DNA of 64,000 nt from Parundibacterium terreum (GCF_014636315.1 NZ_BMED01000004.1:62001-126000); one strand, 5' to 3'; positions 35,595 through 45,739 are shown, numbered from the stretch's first letter. A program made the numbers and translations. The notes: generated from the letters alone by a model not told the origin.

Positions 35595-36893
35595 ATGGTT
35601 CCGCATCTCGTTACTGCCTTGAACGGCCCTCTGCTAGATCTAGAAAAAAAGATACTGCAAGCGACACCTTCGATAGAGCGCTGGTTCAGGCTGGAATGGC
35701 AGGAACATACACCGCCTTTTTACTGCTCCGTAGATTTGCGCAATTCCGGCTTCAAGCTGGCCCCGGTGGATACCAATCTGTTTCCTGGCGGTTTTAATAA
35801 CCTGTCGACGGAAATGCTGCCGCTGGCAGTGCAGGCGGCGATGGCGGCGATAGAAAAATACTGCCCGGACGCAAAAAACCTGTTGCTGATCCCCGAGCGC
35901 CATACCCGCAACAGCTTTTATCTGCAAAATCTGGCGCGCCAGATGCAGATTTTCCGCCAGACCGGACTGAATGTACGCCTTGGAACGCTGGATGAAGATA
36001 TCAAGGAGCCCACGCCGATAGAGCTGCCTGACGGCACGCAACTGGTGCTGGAGCCGCTGGAGCGCTCCGCCAATGGCCGCAGGCTGGGCCTGAAGAATTT
36101 CGACCCTTGTACGGTATTGCTGAACAATGACCTGTCCGCCGGCATTCCGTCGATACTGGAAAATATTCACGAACAAACCCTGTTGCCGCCGCTGCATGCC
36201 GGCTGGGCAGTGCGCCGCAAGTCTAATCACTTTGCCGCCTATGACGATGTTGCGAAAAAATTCGCGAAGATGGTCGACGTTGATCCGTGGATGCTGAATC
36301 CTTTCTTTGCCAAATGCAGCGACATCAATTTCCATGAGCGCACCGGTGAAGACCAGTTGGCGGCAACGGTGGATACCATCCTGGCCAAGATGCGCAAGAA
36401 ATACAAGGAATACGGCATCAAGGAAAAGCCTTTCGTCATCGTGAAGGCTGATGCCGGTACCTATGGCATGGGCGTGATGACGGTGCGCGATGCCAGCGAA
36501 GTGCGTGATCTGAACCGCAAGCAACGCAACAAGATGTCGGTAATCAAGGATGGCCAGGAAGTGCATGATGTAATCGTGCAGGAGGGCGTGCCTACCTTCG
36601 AGCAAATCAATGAATCGGTGGCCGAACCTGTGGTGTACATGATGGATCGCTACGTAGTGGGCGGCTTCTATCGCGTGCATGAAGAGCGTGGTGTCGATGA
36701 AAACCTGAATGCGCCGGGCATGCATTTTGTGCCGCTGGCGTTTGCGCAGCAGCATGCAGTGCCGGACATGCAGGCCAAGCCGGGCACCGCTGCACCGAAT
36801 CGTTTTTACATGTATGGTGTGGTGGCGCGCCTGGCCTTGCTGGCGGCGTCGCTGGAATTGGAAAAAACCGATCCGAATCCGGAAGTTTATTAA
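35595..36893 (+). CDS. gshA: Glutamate-cysteine ligase (single-domain proteobacterial type)
   Basis: 432 residues from ATG 35595 (AAAGG before it); a 12-codon longer frame adds nothing conserved. Segments such as VDTNLFPGGFNNLS, LLIPERHTRNSFY, HAGWAVRRKSNHFAAYD and VIVKADAGTYGMGVMTV mark the TIGR02049-type enzyme found in beta- and gammaproteobacteria and Acidithiobacillus. It joins glutamate and cysteine, the first step of glutathione synthesis. gshB lies 51 bp downstream, so the two steps are coupled in one unit. Confidence 0.9.
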   Translation: MVPHLVTALNGPLLDLEKKILQATPSIERWFRLEWQEHTPPFYCSVDLRNSGFKLAPVDTNLFPGGFNNLSTEMLPLAVQAAMAAIEKYCPDAKNLLLIPERHTRNSFYLQNLARQMQIFRQTGLNVRLGTLDEDIKEPTPIELPDGTQLVLEPLERSANGRRLGLKNFDPCTVLLNNDLSAGIPSILENIHEQTLLPPLHAGWAVRRKSNHFAAYDDVAKKFAKMVDVDPWMLNPFFAKCSDINFHERTGEDQLAATVDTILAKMRKKYKEYGIKEKPFVIVKADAGTYGMGVMTVRDASEVRDLNRKQRNKMSVIKDGQEVHDVIVQEGVPTFEQINESVAEPVVYMMDRYVVGGFYRVHEERGVDENLNAPGMHFVPLAFAQQHAVPDMQAKPGTAAPNRFYMYGVVARLALLAASLELEKTDPNPEVY

Positions 36894-36944
36894 GCTAACT
36901 TAAGCTAACGGTTACACTGCCTGCTCTAATTGATTGAGGTTCCC

Positions 36945-37886
36945 ATGAAATTCGCCTTCCTGACTGATCCGCTGTCGCAGTTCAAGACCTACAAGGACTC
37001 TACCTTTGCGATGATGCGCGAAGCGAGTCAGCGCGGTCATGAAATCTATGCCTTTGGCCCGGACGACCTGGCTCTGGATCAGGGCGTGGTGTTTGCCCGC
37101 ATCAGCAAGATTACGCTGACCGGCGATGCGCATGACTGGTACCGGGCGGAAGAGGCGGTCAATTGCCGCCTAGGCGATTTTGACGCCGTCCTGCAGCGCA
37201 AGGATCCGCCTTTCGACATGGAATATGTATACGCCACCTACCTGCTGGATCTGGCAGCGCAGCAGGGTACGCGCGTATTCAACAAGCCTTCGGCAATCCG
37301 CGACCACAATGAAAAGCTGGCGATTGCCCAGTTCTCGCAATTTACCGCGCCGACGCTGGTGACCCGCGATGAGCAGCGTATCCGGGCCTTTCACAAGACC
37401 CACCAGGAAATCATCCTGAAGCCGCTAGACGGCATGGGCGGCGCCGGCATCTTCCGGGTAGGCGCAGACGGCATGAACCTGGGTTCCATGATAGAGACGC
37501 TGACGCATAACGGTACCCGTACCATCATGGCGCAACGTTATATTCCCGACATCGTCCACGGCGACAAGCGCATCTTGCTGATAGGCGGCAAGGTAGTGCC
37601 GTTTTCGCTGGCGCGCATCCCGCAGAATGGCGAAGTGCGCGGCAATCTGGCTGCGGGCGGCGTTGGCGTGGCACAGGAATTGTCGGCCAGGGACCTGGAA
37701 ATTGCAGAAACTTTGGCTCCCATACTGTACCAGCGAGGCTTGTTGCTGGTAGGATTAGACGTGATAGGAAGTTACCTGACGGAAGTTAACGTCACCAGCC
37801 CGACCTGTTTTCAGGAAATCATGCAGCAAAAAGGCTTTAATGTAGCCGGCATGTTTATCGATGCGCTGGAAGCAGCCATCCGCTAA
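36945..37886 (+). CDS. gshB: Glutathione synthetase
   Basis: 313 residues from ATG 36945, with GAGG eight bases upstream. ATP-grasp fold with KFAFLTDPLSQFKTYKDST, KPSAIRDHNEKL, LKPLDGMGGAGIFRV (the grasp loop), and the end TEVNVTSPTCFQEI. It adds glycine to gamma-glutamylcysteine. It is followed by the EIIA gene 32 bp later, a neighbourhood often seen in betaproteobacteria. Confidence 0.93.
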   Translation: MKFAFLTDPLSQFKTYKDSTFAMMREASQRGHEIYAFGPDDLALDQGVVFARISKITLTGDAHDWYRAEEAVNCRLGDFDAVLQRKDPPFDMEYVYATYLLDLAAQQGTRVFNKPSAIRDHNEKLAIAQFSQFTAPTLVTRDEQRIRAFHKTHQEIILKPLDGMGGAGIFRVGADGMNLGSMIETLTHNGTRTIMAQRYIPDIVHGDKRILLIGGKVVPFSLARIPQNGEVRGNLAAGGVGVAQELSARDLEIAETLAPILYQRGLLLVGLDVIGSYLTEVNVTSPTCFQEIMQQKGFNVAGMFIDALEAAIR

Positions 37887-37918
37887 TATGTCCGATTAAG
37901 ATAGAAATTAAGAACTGT

Positions 37919-38326
37919 ATGATAGGTATTCTCCTGATGACGCATGCTCCGCTGGGCTCTGCTTTTGTGCAGGCGGCGAGCCATGTTTTTCGCGGCATGC
38001 CGGAACGGCTGGAAGCCATAGACGTGATTGCCGATCAGAATATCGATGACGTCAACCGGCTGGCGCGCGAGGCGGTCAAACGCCTGAACGACGGTTCTGG
38101 CGTTCTGGTCATCACCGACGTCATGGGTGGAACGCCATCCAATTGCTGCCGCCATCTGGGCGATCCCAGCGATGTGGCCGTGATAGCCGGCATCAGCCTG
38201 CCCATGCTGCTGAGGGCCATTACCTATCGCGCCGACAACCTGGACGTGGTGGTGGAAATGGCGTTGGCCGGCGGCCAGAATGGTGCGCTGCGCGTCGATA
38301 ACCGCGTTCGTCTGTCACCCAGTTAA
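37919..38326 (+). CDS. PTS EIIA component of the mannose (EIIA-Man) family
   Basis: 135 residues. The phosphorylation histidine is His9 in MTHAPLG. DVMGGTPSNCC and GISLPMLLRA follow the EIIA(Man) pattern. No IIB, IIC or IID gene lies nearby, so this is probably a regulatory phosphate acceptor. The order gshB-EIIA-ptsH-ptsI suggests a phosphotransfer chain ending in signalling rather than sugar import. Confidence 0.88.
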   Translation: MIGILLMTHAPLGSAFVQAASHVFRGMPERLEAIDVIADQNIDDVNRLAREAVKRLNDGSGVLVITDVMGGTPSNCCRHLGDPSDVAVIAGISLPMLLRAITYRADNLDVVVEMALAGGQNGALRVDNRVRLSPS

Positions 38327-38403
38327 TTACCGAAGGATCCGTAGCTGCTGCCTGGCTGAGCCATCTCCCTCGCAGAATTTTGAATTTATAAGAGTGAAAA
38401 ACA

Positions 38404-38673
38404 ATGATCCAACAAGAAATAGAAATTGTGAACAAGCTCGGACTGCACGCACGTGCCTCGGCAAAGTTCACGCAACTCGCGGGAAAATTCAAAAGTGAAG
38501 TCTGGCTGGCTCGTAATAATCGCAGGGTCAATGGCAAATCCATCATGGGCGTGATGATGCTGGCAGCAGGCAAGGGCAGCAAAGTCACACTGGAAACAGA
38601 AGGCGCAGATGAGCAGGCCTGTTTCGACGCGATTGTCGCCCTGATCAATGACAAGTTCGGCGAAGGCGAGTAA
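38404..38673 (+). CDS. ptsH: HPr phosphocarrier protein
   Basis: 89 residues. The phosphohistidine is His15 in NKLGLHARAS, and Ser46 lies in GKSIMGV, the residue used by HPr kinase. Both sites are intact, so HPr could be controlled by HprK as well as by enzyme I. It passes phosphate from enzyme I to the EIIA encoded just upstream. Confidence 0.95.
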   Translation: MIQQEIEIVNKLGLHARASAKFTQLAGKFKSEVWLARNNRRVNGKSIMGVMMLAAGKGSKVTLETEGADEQACFDAIVALINDKFGEGE

Positions 38674-38693
38674 TCCCGCCCTGACAGTGTCTG

Positions 38694-38711
38694 GATGCCT
38701 GGCTCCAGGCA
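38694..38711. repeat. Palindromic hairpin between ptsH and ptsI
   Basis: ATGCCTGG-CT-CCAGGCAT, 20 nt after the ptsH stop. No T-run follows; it may adjust the ratio of HPr to enzyme I message. Confidence 0.4.
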
Positions 38712-38832
38712 TGTACTTTGCTAATGCTTGTATGAACATGTCGGGGGCGGCACGCTTGTTGGCGTTGGCCTCCCGCTACTGGCAGTACCGGCAAACAATG
38801 ATCTAAAAAAAAGACAACAAAGGGGACTCGGC

Positions 38833-40587
38833 ATGGCGTCATTTACATTGCAAGGCATCCCCGTTTCACGCGGTATCGCGATAGGCCGCGCGCACCTGCT
38901 GCGCCCGGCTGCGCTGGATGTTCAGCACTACCTGGTTGCCCAGGAGCAGGTTGAAGCAGAAGTGCGCCGGCTGCAGGATGCAATTACCCAGGTACACAAG
39001 GAACTGCAGGCCATCTGGTCCGACCTGCCTCAGGATGCACCGACCGAGCTCGGCGCCTTTCTGGACGTGCATGCGCTGATCCTGTCCGACCCGATGATTT
39101 CCGAAGCACCGCTCGACATCATCCGCAACCGCCATTACAACGCCGAATGGGCGCTGGTGACCCAGATCGACGTACTTTCCGCCCAGTTCGACGAGATAGA
39201 AGACGACTACCTGCGCGAGCGCAAGGCGGACATCCAGCAAGTTGCCGAGCGCGTGTTGAAAGTGCTTACCGGTTCCGCCCACAGCCTACCGCGCGCAGAG
39301 GGCATAGACGAGCGTAGCGCGAACATGATCGTGGTGGCGCGTGACATCTCGCCGGCCGACATGATGCAGTTCCGCGATGCCGCCTTTAATGGTTTTGTCA
39401 CCGATGAAGGCGGCCAGAACTCGCACACCGCCATTGTTTCGCGCAGCCTGGGCATCCCGGCCGTGGTGGGCACCGGCAATGCGTCCCGCCTGATAGAGCA
39501 GGATGACTGGCTGATCATAGACAGCGATGCCGGCGTGGTGATCGTGGCGCCGTCGCCGCTTGTGCTGGAGCAATACCGCGAGTTGCAGGCACGCTTGCTG
39601 AAGGCGCGCAAGAAGCTGCTGAAGCTGAAGAAAACACCGGCGGTGACACTGGATGGCGTGGAAATCACCTTGTTGGCCAATATAGAGCTGCCCGACCATG
39701 CGATTGCGGCGGTGGAAGCCGGGGCCAGCGGCGTAGGCTTGTTCCGTTCCGAATTCCTGTTCATGGGCCGTACCGGCCATGCGCACAAGCTGCCGACCGA
39801 AGAAGAGCAATTTACCGCCTACCGCGCCGCGGTGCAGGCGATGAAGGGCAGGCCGGTCACGATACGCACCCTGGACGTGGGCGCCGACAAACCGCTGGAT
39901 ACGACCGACCACAATATCCTGAATCCTGCGCTGGGTTTGCGCGCGATACGCTATTGCCTGGCTGAGCCGCAAATTTTCATGACCCAGTTGCGCGCGATGC
40001 TGAGGGCATCTGCCTTCGGCCCGGTGCACATCCTGATACCGATGATGGCGCATGCCTTCGAGATCGACCAGTCGCTGGCGATGATAGAGCAGGCCAAGGC
40101 GGAACTGAAGGCGGAGAATAAAAAATTCGACGCCGACATCCATGTTGGCGCAATGATAGAAGTACCGGCGGCGGCATTGACCTTGCCGCTGTTTGTGAAG
40201 AAACTGGATTTCCTGTCGGTGGGCACGAATGACCTGATTCAGTACACGCTGGCGATTGACCGCGCCGACCATGAAGTAGCGCATCTGTATAACGACATCC
40301 ATCCTGCCATCCTGCAGTTATTGCACATGACAGTCACTGCAGCGGAGAAAGCGGGCATTCCGGTCGCGATCTGTGGCGGCATGGCCGGCGACCGCCGCTT
40401 GACGCGTTTGCTGATAGGCATGGGTTTCCGTGAACTGTCGATGCCTGCTGCGCTGCTGCCGGAAATCAAGCAAGAGATATTGAACACCAATCTGGAAAAC
40501 CTGCAGCCGCATATCAAGAAGATACTTCGGTCCTATGATCCGCAGATTATCCAGGATGTAGTGGCCTCACTGGCCAGCGTGGCGTAG
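38833..40587 (+). CDS. ptsI: PTS enzyme I
   Basis: 584 residues from ATG 38833 (AGGGGA upstream); the 35-codon extension seen in frame lacks homology and was left out. GGQNSHTAIVSRSLGIPA carries the active histidine; GLFRSEFLFM, PVTIRTLDVGADKP, VGTNDLIQYTLAIDR and the active cysteine in VAICGGMAGD complete the enzyme I set. It takes phosphate from phosphoenolpyruvate and passes it to HPr. Confidence 0.95.
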   Translation: MASFTLQGIPVSRGIAIGRAHLLRPAALDVQHYLVAQEQVEAEVRRLQDAITQVHKELQAIWSDLPQDAPTELGAFLDVHALILSDPMISEAPLDIIRNRHYNAEWALVTQIDVLSAQFDEIEDDYLRERKADIQQVAERVLKVLTGSAHSLPRAEGIDERSANMIVVARDISPADMMQFRDAAFNGFVTDEGGQNSHTAIVSRSLGIPAVVGTGNASRLIEQDDWLIIDSDAGVVIVAPSPLVLEQYRELQARLLKARKKLLKLKKTPAVTLDGVEITLLANIELPDHAIAAVEAGASGVGLFRSEFLFMGRTGHAHKLPTEEEQFTAYRAAVQAMKGRPVTIRTLDVGADKPLDTTDHNILNPALGLRAIRYCLAEPQIFMTQLRAMLRASAFGPVHILIPMMAHAFEIDQSLAMIEQAKAELKAENKKFDADIHVGAMIEVPAAALTLPLFVKKLDFLSVGTNDLIQYTLAIDRADHEVAHLYNDIHPAILQLLHMTVTAAEKAGIPVAICGGMAGDRRLTRLLIGMGFRELSMPAALLPEIKQEILNTNLENLQPHIKKILRSYDPQIIQDVVASLASVA

Positions 40588-40898
40588 AGGTGTGACACAG
40601 CCCCTGGTTTGACGGGGGGCGCATACTTCGCTATCCTTGCACTATTGCGCCGATTTGAGATCAGCTTGCGGGCGCCTTTCAATGAACTTGTTTATCTTGT
40701 TTGTTGAATAATAAATACGGCTAAAGCGAGTCTGAATGCCCGCATTCCCCCTCATTCAGCCCCACCTTTAGCTCCCCGTTACAATTTATCAAGAAGCTGC
40801 TGCGAAACCAGTGCGGCCAGGTGCGCCAGCACCATGAGCATGGCGGTTTGGCACAGGCTTCAGAGAATTAGAGACCGATAGTCTCAATGGAAGAGTGT
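40588..40898 (+). promoter_or_regulatory. Structured leader candidate upstream of metX
   Basis: 311 bp between ptsI and metX. Positions 40793-40861 can fold into an outer stem (GAAGC with GCTTC, TGC with GCA, AAACC with GGTTT, 13 of 17 positions paired) that encloses GGTGC-GCCA-GCACC and CCAT-GAGC-ATGG, a three-way-junction shape. A second hairpin, GAGAC-CGATA-GTCTC (40871-40885), ends just before the metX ribosome-binding site. This suggests a leader that controls metX. A GC-rich hairpin near 40600 may terminate ptsI. No gene seen. Confidence 0.4.
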
Positions 40899-42038
40899 AT
40901 GTCATCAATAGGAATCGTTACGCCCCAGGCTTACCGGTTTGATGCGCCGCTGCTTTTGCAAAGCGGCGCCTCCATCGCAGATTACACGCTGATGGTAGAA
41001 ACCTACGGCAGCCTGAATGCCGATAAGTCCAATGCGGTGCTGGTTTGCCACGCGCTGAATGCCTCGCACCACGTTGCCGGCTACTACGCGGAAGACCCCA
41101 AGAATGTAGGCTGGTGGGACAATATGGTCGGCCCAGGCAAGCCGCTGGACACCGACAAGTTTTTTGTGATCGGCGTGAATAATCTGGGGTCCTGCTTTGG
41201 CTCCACCGGCCCCATGCATACCAATCCGACGACGGGCAAACCGTATGGCGCCGACTTTCCGGTCGTGACGGTGGAAGACTGGGTGCGCGCGCAAGCCCGC
41301 CTGGCCGATGTGATGGGTATACAGCAATTTGCTGCAGTCATGGGCGGCTCGCTGGGCGGCATGCAGGCGCTGGCCTGGAGCATGCTGTATCCGGACCGCT
41401 TGCGCCATTGCGTGGTCATTGCTTCTACGCCGAAACTGTCTGCGCAAAATATCGCGTTCAATGACGTGGCGCGCCAGGCGATTTTGACTGATCCGGATTT
41501 CCACGGCGGCGATTTCTATGCACACAATGTCGTGCCGCGCCGTGGTCTGCGCGTGGCGCGCATGATAGGCCATATCACCTATCTGTCCAATGACGACATG
41601 GCGGAAAAATTCGGGCGCGAACTGAAGAGCGGAGAATATCAGTTCGGTTTCGGCGTCGACTTTGAGATCGAATCCTATCTGCGCTATCAGGGAGATAAAT
41701 TCTCCGATTACTTCGATGCCAATACCTATCTGCTGATTACCAAGGCCCTGGACTATTTCGATCCGGCCCAGGCCCACGGTGGCAGCCTGAAAGCGGCGCT
41801 GGCAAATACCAAGGCGGAATTCCTGCTGGCTTCATTCACGACCGACTGGCGTTTTTCGCCTGAGCGCAGCCGCGAGATCGTGCAGGCACTGGTGGATAAC
41901 AGGCGCAAGGTGACGTATGCCGAGATCGATGCGCCGCATGGGCATGATGCCTTCTTGCTGGATGACCCGCGCTACCTGAATCTGGTGGCCGCTTACTACA
42001 ACCGCATCTACAAGAGTATTTCAGGGGAACAGGCATGA
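40899..42038 (+). CDS. metX: Homoserine O-acyltransferase (MetX)
   Basis: 379 residues from ATG 40899 with GGAAGAG upstream; an ATG four codons earlier lacks a ribosome-binding site. Alpha/beta hydrolase fold with [13 protein letters not shown], the nucleophile in [13 protein letters not shown] (Ser151), the aspartate in [10 protein letters not shown], and the histidine in [11 protein letters not shown]. It acylates homoserine for methionine synthesis. Whether the donor is acetyl- or succinyl-CoA cannot be read from the name; several MetX of this kind use succinyl-CoA. Overlaps metW by 4 nt. Confidence 0.93.
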   Translation: MSSIGIVTPQAYRFDAPLLLQSGASIADYTLMVETYGSLNADKSNAVLVCHALNASHHVAGYYAEDPKNVGWWDNMVGPGKPLDTDKFFVIGVNNLGSCFGSTGPMHTNPTTGKPYGADFPVVTVEDWVRAQARLADVMGIQQFAAVMGGSLGGMQALAWSMLYPDRLRHCVVIASTPKLSAQNIAFNDVARQAILTDPDFHGGDFYAHNVVPRRGLRVARMIGHITYLSNDDMAEKFGRELKSGEYQFGFGVDFEIESYLRYQGDKFSDYFDANTYLLITKALDYFDPAQAHGGSLKAALANTKAEFLLASFTTDWRFSPERSREIVQALVDNRRKVTYAEIDAPHGHDAFLLDDPRYLNLVAAYYNRIYKSISGEQA

Positions 42039-42637
42039 ATTTCTCTCAGTTGAAAGTGCTACGCCCTGACCTGGCTTTTATCGCGCACTGGATCAAGGAT
42101 AGCGCCCACGTGCTGGACGTCGGTTGCGGCGATGGCGTGATGCTGGACTATCTGCAGACCGACAAGCAATGCAGCGGCTATGGCATAGAGATTGCGGATC
42201 CGCAGGTGCTGGTATGTGCACAGCGCGGCATCAGCGTGATCCAGCAGGACATGGAAAACGGTCTCGGTATCTTCGCCGACAACGCTTTCGATACGGTGCT
42301 GTGCCTGTCCTCCTTGCAGATGATGAAGCATGTGGAGGGCCTGCTGCGCGACATAGCCCGTGTCGGCAATGAGGCTATCGTATCCTTTCCCAACTTCGGC
42401 TACTGGCCGCATCGTACGGCGCTATTGCGCGGCAAGATGCCGGTATCCAAATCCTTGCCCTATGAATGGTATGACACGCCCAATGTGCGTTGCGCGACGA
42501 TCTATGATTTTGCCGACCTTGCCGATGACGTCGGCCTGGATGTGCTGGAGTGTGTCGCACTGCACGAAGGGAAGGTGATTAACTTTTTGCCGAATTTGCG
42601 TGGTAGTCTGGCGGTCTTCCGCTTAAAGAAAAAATAG
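42035..42637 (+). CDS. metW: Methionine biosynthesis protein MetW
   Basis: 200 residues. SAM-methyltransferase-like motif [15 protein letters not shown] and the MetW segments [16 protein letters not shown] and [11 protein letters not shown]. MetW partners MetX in proteobacteria, and in some species it is needed for acyltransferase activity. The ATGA overlap with metX gives translational coupling, consistent with a complex. Confidence 0.93.
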   Translation: MNFSQLKVLRPDLAFIAHWIKDSAHVLDVGCGDGVMLDYLQTDKQCSGYGIEIADPQVLVCAQRGISVIQQDMENGLGIFADNAFDTVLCLSSLQMMKHVEGLLRDIARVGNEAIVSFPNFGYWPHRTALLRGKMPVSKSLPYEWYDTPNVRCATIYDFADLADDVGLDVLECVALHEGKVINFLPNLRGSLAVFRLKKK

Positions 42638-42645
42638 ACTGCTTC

Positions 42646-43914
42646 GTGACGACTCAATCTGCCAGCTGGCACAGTTATCTGAACCGCCGCATGCTGACCC
42701 TGGTGTTCCTGGGGTTTAGTTCCGGCCTTCCTTTATTTATCCTGCTGAACCTGATGCAGGCCTGGCTGGCCAAGGCAGGCCTGGACGTAAAAGCGCTGGG
42801 CCTGTTTGCGTTGGTGATGTTTCCCTATACCTGGAAGTTCCTGTGGTCGCCGATGATGGACCGCTATAGCCTTGGCCGCCTGGGACGCAGGCGCGGCTGG
42901 ATGGCGCTGACGCAGGGGGCCTTGTTCCTGGCAATAGGCGGCATGGGCATGCTTGATCCTCTGCACCAGGTGCCGCTGGTGATACTCGCCGCAGTCAGCG
43001 TGGCTTTCCTGTCGGCCAGCCAGGATATCGTGATCGATGCCTACAGCCGTGAGATCTTGTCTGATAACGAGCAGGGCCTGGGAGCTGCCGTCAAGGTAAA
43101 TGCCTATAAAGTGGCCGGCATGGTACCGGGTGCGTTGTCGCTGATCCTGGCAGATTTTCTTCCCTGGCAATCGGTCTTCTGGATCACCGCGGCATTCATG
43201 CTGCCCGGCCTGGTCTGCACCTTGCTGATCAAGGAGCCGACGGTCTATGGTGCTCCGCCCAAGAATCTGGAAGAAGCGATCGTGTTGCCCTTCCGCGAAT
43301 TTATTTCGCGTGACGGCTGGTCTTCTGCATTGTGGATACTTTGCTTTATCTTCTTGTACCGCCTGGGCGACAGCATGGCTGCGACCCTGGCGACCAAATT
43401 CTTTATCGACCTCGGCTTTCCGCTGACGCAGATAGGCGCGATCGCCAAGCTGACCTTGTTCTGGGGCAGCATCGCCGGCGGCATCGTCGGCGGCATATGC
43501 ATGATACGGCTGGGCATCAACCGCGGTTTGTGGATATTCGGCGCTATCCAGGCATCCACATCGCTAGGATTTGCGCTACTCGCGCATATTGGCCCGAATC
43601 CTTTATTCCTTGGGTTGGCCGTTGGCTTTGAAGCTTTTGGAGTTGGACTCGGTACTGCCGCTTTTGTCGCCTTTATCGCCAAGACTTCGGACCCGCGCTA
43701 CACCGCAACCCAGTACGCCTTGTTTTCCAGCCTGGCAGCGGTGCCGCGCACCTTTGCCACATCTTCAGTAGGTTTTATCGTGGCGGAAACCGGCTGGATG
43801 CATTTTTTCCTGATCTGCTTTGCGCTGGCGATTCCGGGTATGCTGTTGTTATTCAAGGTTGCGCCATGGAATGAAGCTGAACCAAAAACGGAAGCCGCGC
43901 AATCAAGCCTCTAA
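42646..43914 (+). CDS. ampG: AmpG-family muropeptide permease (MFS)
   Basis: 422 residues starting with GTG 8 bp after metW. Twelve predicted membrane helices. AmpG pattern: GFSSGLPLFILLNLMQAWL, YTWKFLWSPMMDRYSLG, SASQDIVIDAYSREIL, YRLGDSMAATLATKFF. It imports anhydro-muropeptides for peptidoglycan recycling. Its link to metX-metW is positional only. Confidence 0.9.
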   Translation: MTTQSASWHSYLNRRMLTLVFLGFSSGLPLFILLNLMQAWLAKAGLDVKALGLFALVMFPYTWKFLWSPMMDRYSLGRLGRRRGWMALTQGALFLAIGGMGMLDPLHQVPLVILAAVSVAFLSASQDIVIDAYSREILSDNEQGLGAAVKVNAYKVAGMVPGALSLILADFLPWQSVFWITAAFMLPGLVCTLLIKEPTVYGAPPKNLEEAIVLPFREFISRDGWSSALWILCFIFLYRLGDSMAATLATKFFIDLGFPLTQIGAIAKLTLFWGSIAGGIVGGICMIRLGINRGLWIFGAIQASTSLGFALLAHIGPNPLFLGLAVGFEAFGVGLGTAAFVAFIAKTSDPRYTATQYALFSSLAAVPRTFATSSVGFIVAETGWMHFFLICFALAIPGMLLLFKVAPWNEAEPKTEAAQSSL

Positions 43915-43979
43915 ATTGCAGCTTTAAATTGGCGGCAGTGCTACCATTTTCAGTATATTGATGGCTCAGGTATAAAATC

Positions 43980-44876
43980 ATGAAGCGTATTATTGCCCCC
44001 GCGTTTGCTGCCGCCGGCTTCTTGCTGGCACCCCCGGTTTTTGCCCAGGGCAATGCGGCGCCCGTGCAGGACGGTGTGAAGGTCGGCGAAATGTCCATCA
44101 TGCGCAAATTCGCGCCGACCGGGGCTTTGGAGAAGCAGGCTGCCGCGCAATACGCGCAGACCATGCAGCAGGCCGATCAGCAAAAAGCCCTGGGACCCGA
44201 TAACCATCCACAAGTGATACGCCTGCGCGCAATCGCGAAGAAATTGATTCCTTATGCCTTGCGCTGGAATGAGCGCGCCAAGGAGTGGAAGTGGGAAGTC
44301 AATCTGATAGGCTCGAACCAAATCAACGCCTATTGCATGCCCGGCGGGAAAATCGCGTTCTATACCGGCATACTGACGACGCTGAAGTTGACCGATGACG
44401 AAGTGGCGATCGTGATGGGGCACGAGATCGCGCATGCGCTACGCGAGCACGGTGCCGAACGCGCGGGTAAGGCCGCAGTGGCGAACCTGGGTGTCAGGGC
44501 TTTGGAGCTGTTTGCCGGCGCTAAAGGCTACGATCCCAATCTGGCCGGTGCTGCCGGCGGCATGGTTGCCAAAGGGGCCATGCTGAAATTCTCTCGCGAT
44601 GATGAGACCGAGGCCGACGTCGTAGGCCTGGATATTGCCGCCCGCGCCGGTTTTGATCCGCGTGCCGGTGTGGCTTTGTGGCAGAAGATGGGCATGGTCA
44701 ATAAGAGCGCGCCACCGCAGTGGCTATCTACCCATCCGGCCGGGCCGACCCGGATTGCCGAGATCCAGAGACATTTTCCCGAAGTCTTGCCCTTATACGC
44801 AAAATCCAAGGGCCTCAGTTTGAATGCCTTGCCCCCTTATCAAAGTAATGTAAAGGGTATCGCCCCTATCAGCTGA
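43980..44876 (+). CDS. Periplasmic M48-family zinc metalloprotease
   Basis: 298 residues with a signal peptide (cleavage near VFAQ). Zinc site HEIAH at 148-152 and the third ligand Glu211 in DETEADVVGLDIAARAG. The spacer and SRDDETEADVVG match the M48 family (LoiP/BepA-like). Probably a protease of the cell envelope. Not a membrane-embedded HtpX, because only one hydrophobic segment is seen. Confidence 0.9.
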   Translation: MKRIIAPAFAAAGFLLAPPVFAQGNAAPVQDGVKVGEMSIMRKFAPTGALEKQAAAQYAQTMQQADQQKALGPDNHPQVIRLRAIAKKLIPYALRWNERAKEWKWEVNLIGSNQINAYCMPGGKIAFYTGILTTLKLTDDEVAIVMGHEIAHALREHGAERAGKAAVANLGVRALELFAGAKGYDPNLAGAAGGMVAKGAMLKFSRDDETEADVVGLDIAARAGFDPRAGVALWQKMGMVNKSAPPQWLSTHPAGPTRIAEIQRHFPEVLPLYAKSKGLSLNALPPYQSNVKGIAPIS

Positions 44877-44893
44877 TTGCAGAAAGGATCTCC

Positions 44894-45280
44894 GTGGCTA
44901 TTCATATCGTCCAGTTAGGTAGCCCCAGGCATAGAGATGAGGGGCTGCGTATTGGCACGGTGCGGCGCCCGCCGCGCGGTGTGCCCAAGGCTGAATTTGC
45001 CAGCCGCAATTATTATGATGTCTGGTTCCCTAACCTGTCCCCCAGTGCCGAACTGATGCAGGCCGGCAAAGATGCCAGCAACGATGCTGAGTGGAAGAGT
45101 TTCGCGAAGCGCTATCGTGCCGAAATGAATACGCCGGACAACGGCAGGGTGCTGGACCTGCTGGTCGCCCTATCGCGGCAGACCAGTTTTGCCCTCGGCT
45201 GCTACTGCGAGGATGAGGCGCATTGCCACCGTTCCATATTGCGCGAATTGCTGGCAGAGCGCGGCGCAAGCATTTCTTAA
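44894..45280 (+). CDS. DUF488 family protein
   Basis: 128 residues from a GTG with AAAGGA upstream. DUF488 pattern: RIGTVRRPPRGVPK, YYDVWFPNLSPSAEL, FAKRYRAEM, and LGCYCEDEAHCHRSILRELL with clustered cysteines and histidines. Function unknown. Confidence 0.87.
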   Translation: MAIHIVQLGSPRHRDEGLRIGTVRRPPRGVPKAEFASRNYYDVWFPNLSPSAELMQAGKDASNDAEWKSFAKRYRAEMNTPDNGRVLDLLVALSRQTSFALGCYCEDEAHCHRSILRELLAERGASIS

Positions 45281-45739
45281 GTGCGCTCAAAACACACCGG
45301 GTAGTGTAAAAATTACAAATATCCCGATTTATGGCTCGCGATAGTGGGTGACTGTAAAGGACTGGAGAAACGGGCGGCTGGATCCCGACTGTTGTTTAAA
45401 TTTAGAGTTAACACTCTAAATGTTGCTCTAGAATATCTCATTCGCCAACAGATATCGCTGCCGATTTGTCATATTCTGGTGCGTAAGCTCATGCACCCGT
45501 TCCGTGCGCAAGTCAGATTTGTCACAGCGTGTAAGTATTTGTAACGCACGAATTTTGAGCAAAACCTCGTAATTCTTCTTTGTCCACTTCCGGTTGCAGT
45601 CCTGTGGCATTAAAAACACAGCGAAAGTCAAGACCTTGCCCTTCGGGTTTATTCAAGGCATATTCCCAAAATATTGATATAAATCATGCTAAAGCAAGGG
45701 CATAGAGCCCATGTTGCAAATTTGTCTGAACGTTTGATC

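Noticed and set aside
40793..40885. A SAM-II riboswitch upstream of metX
   Set aside because: The conserved SAM-II core was not found; only the fold-like features remain.
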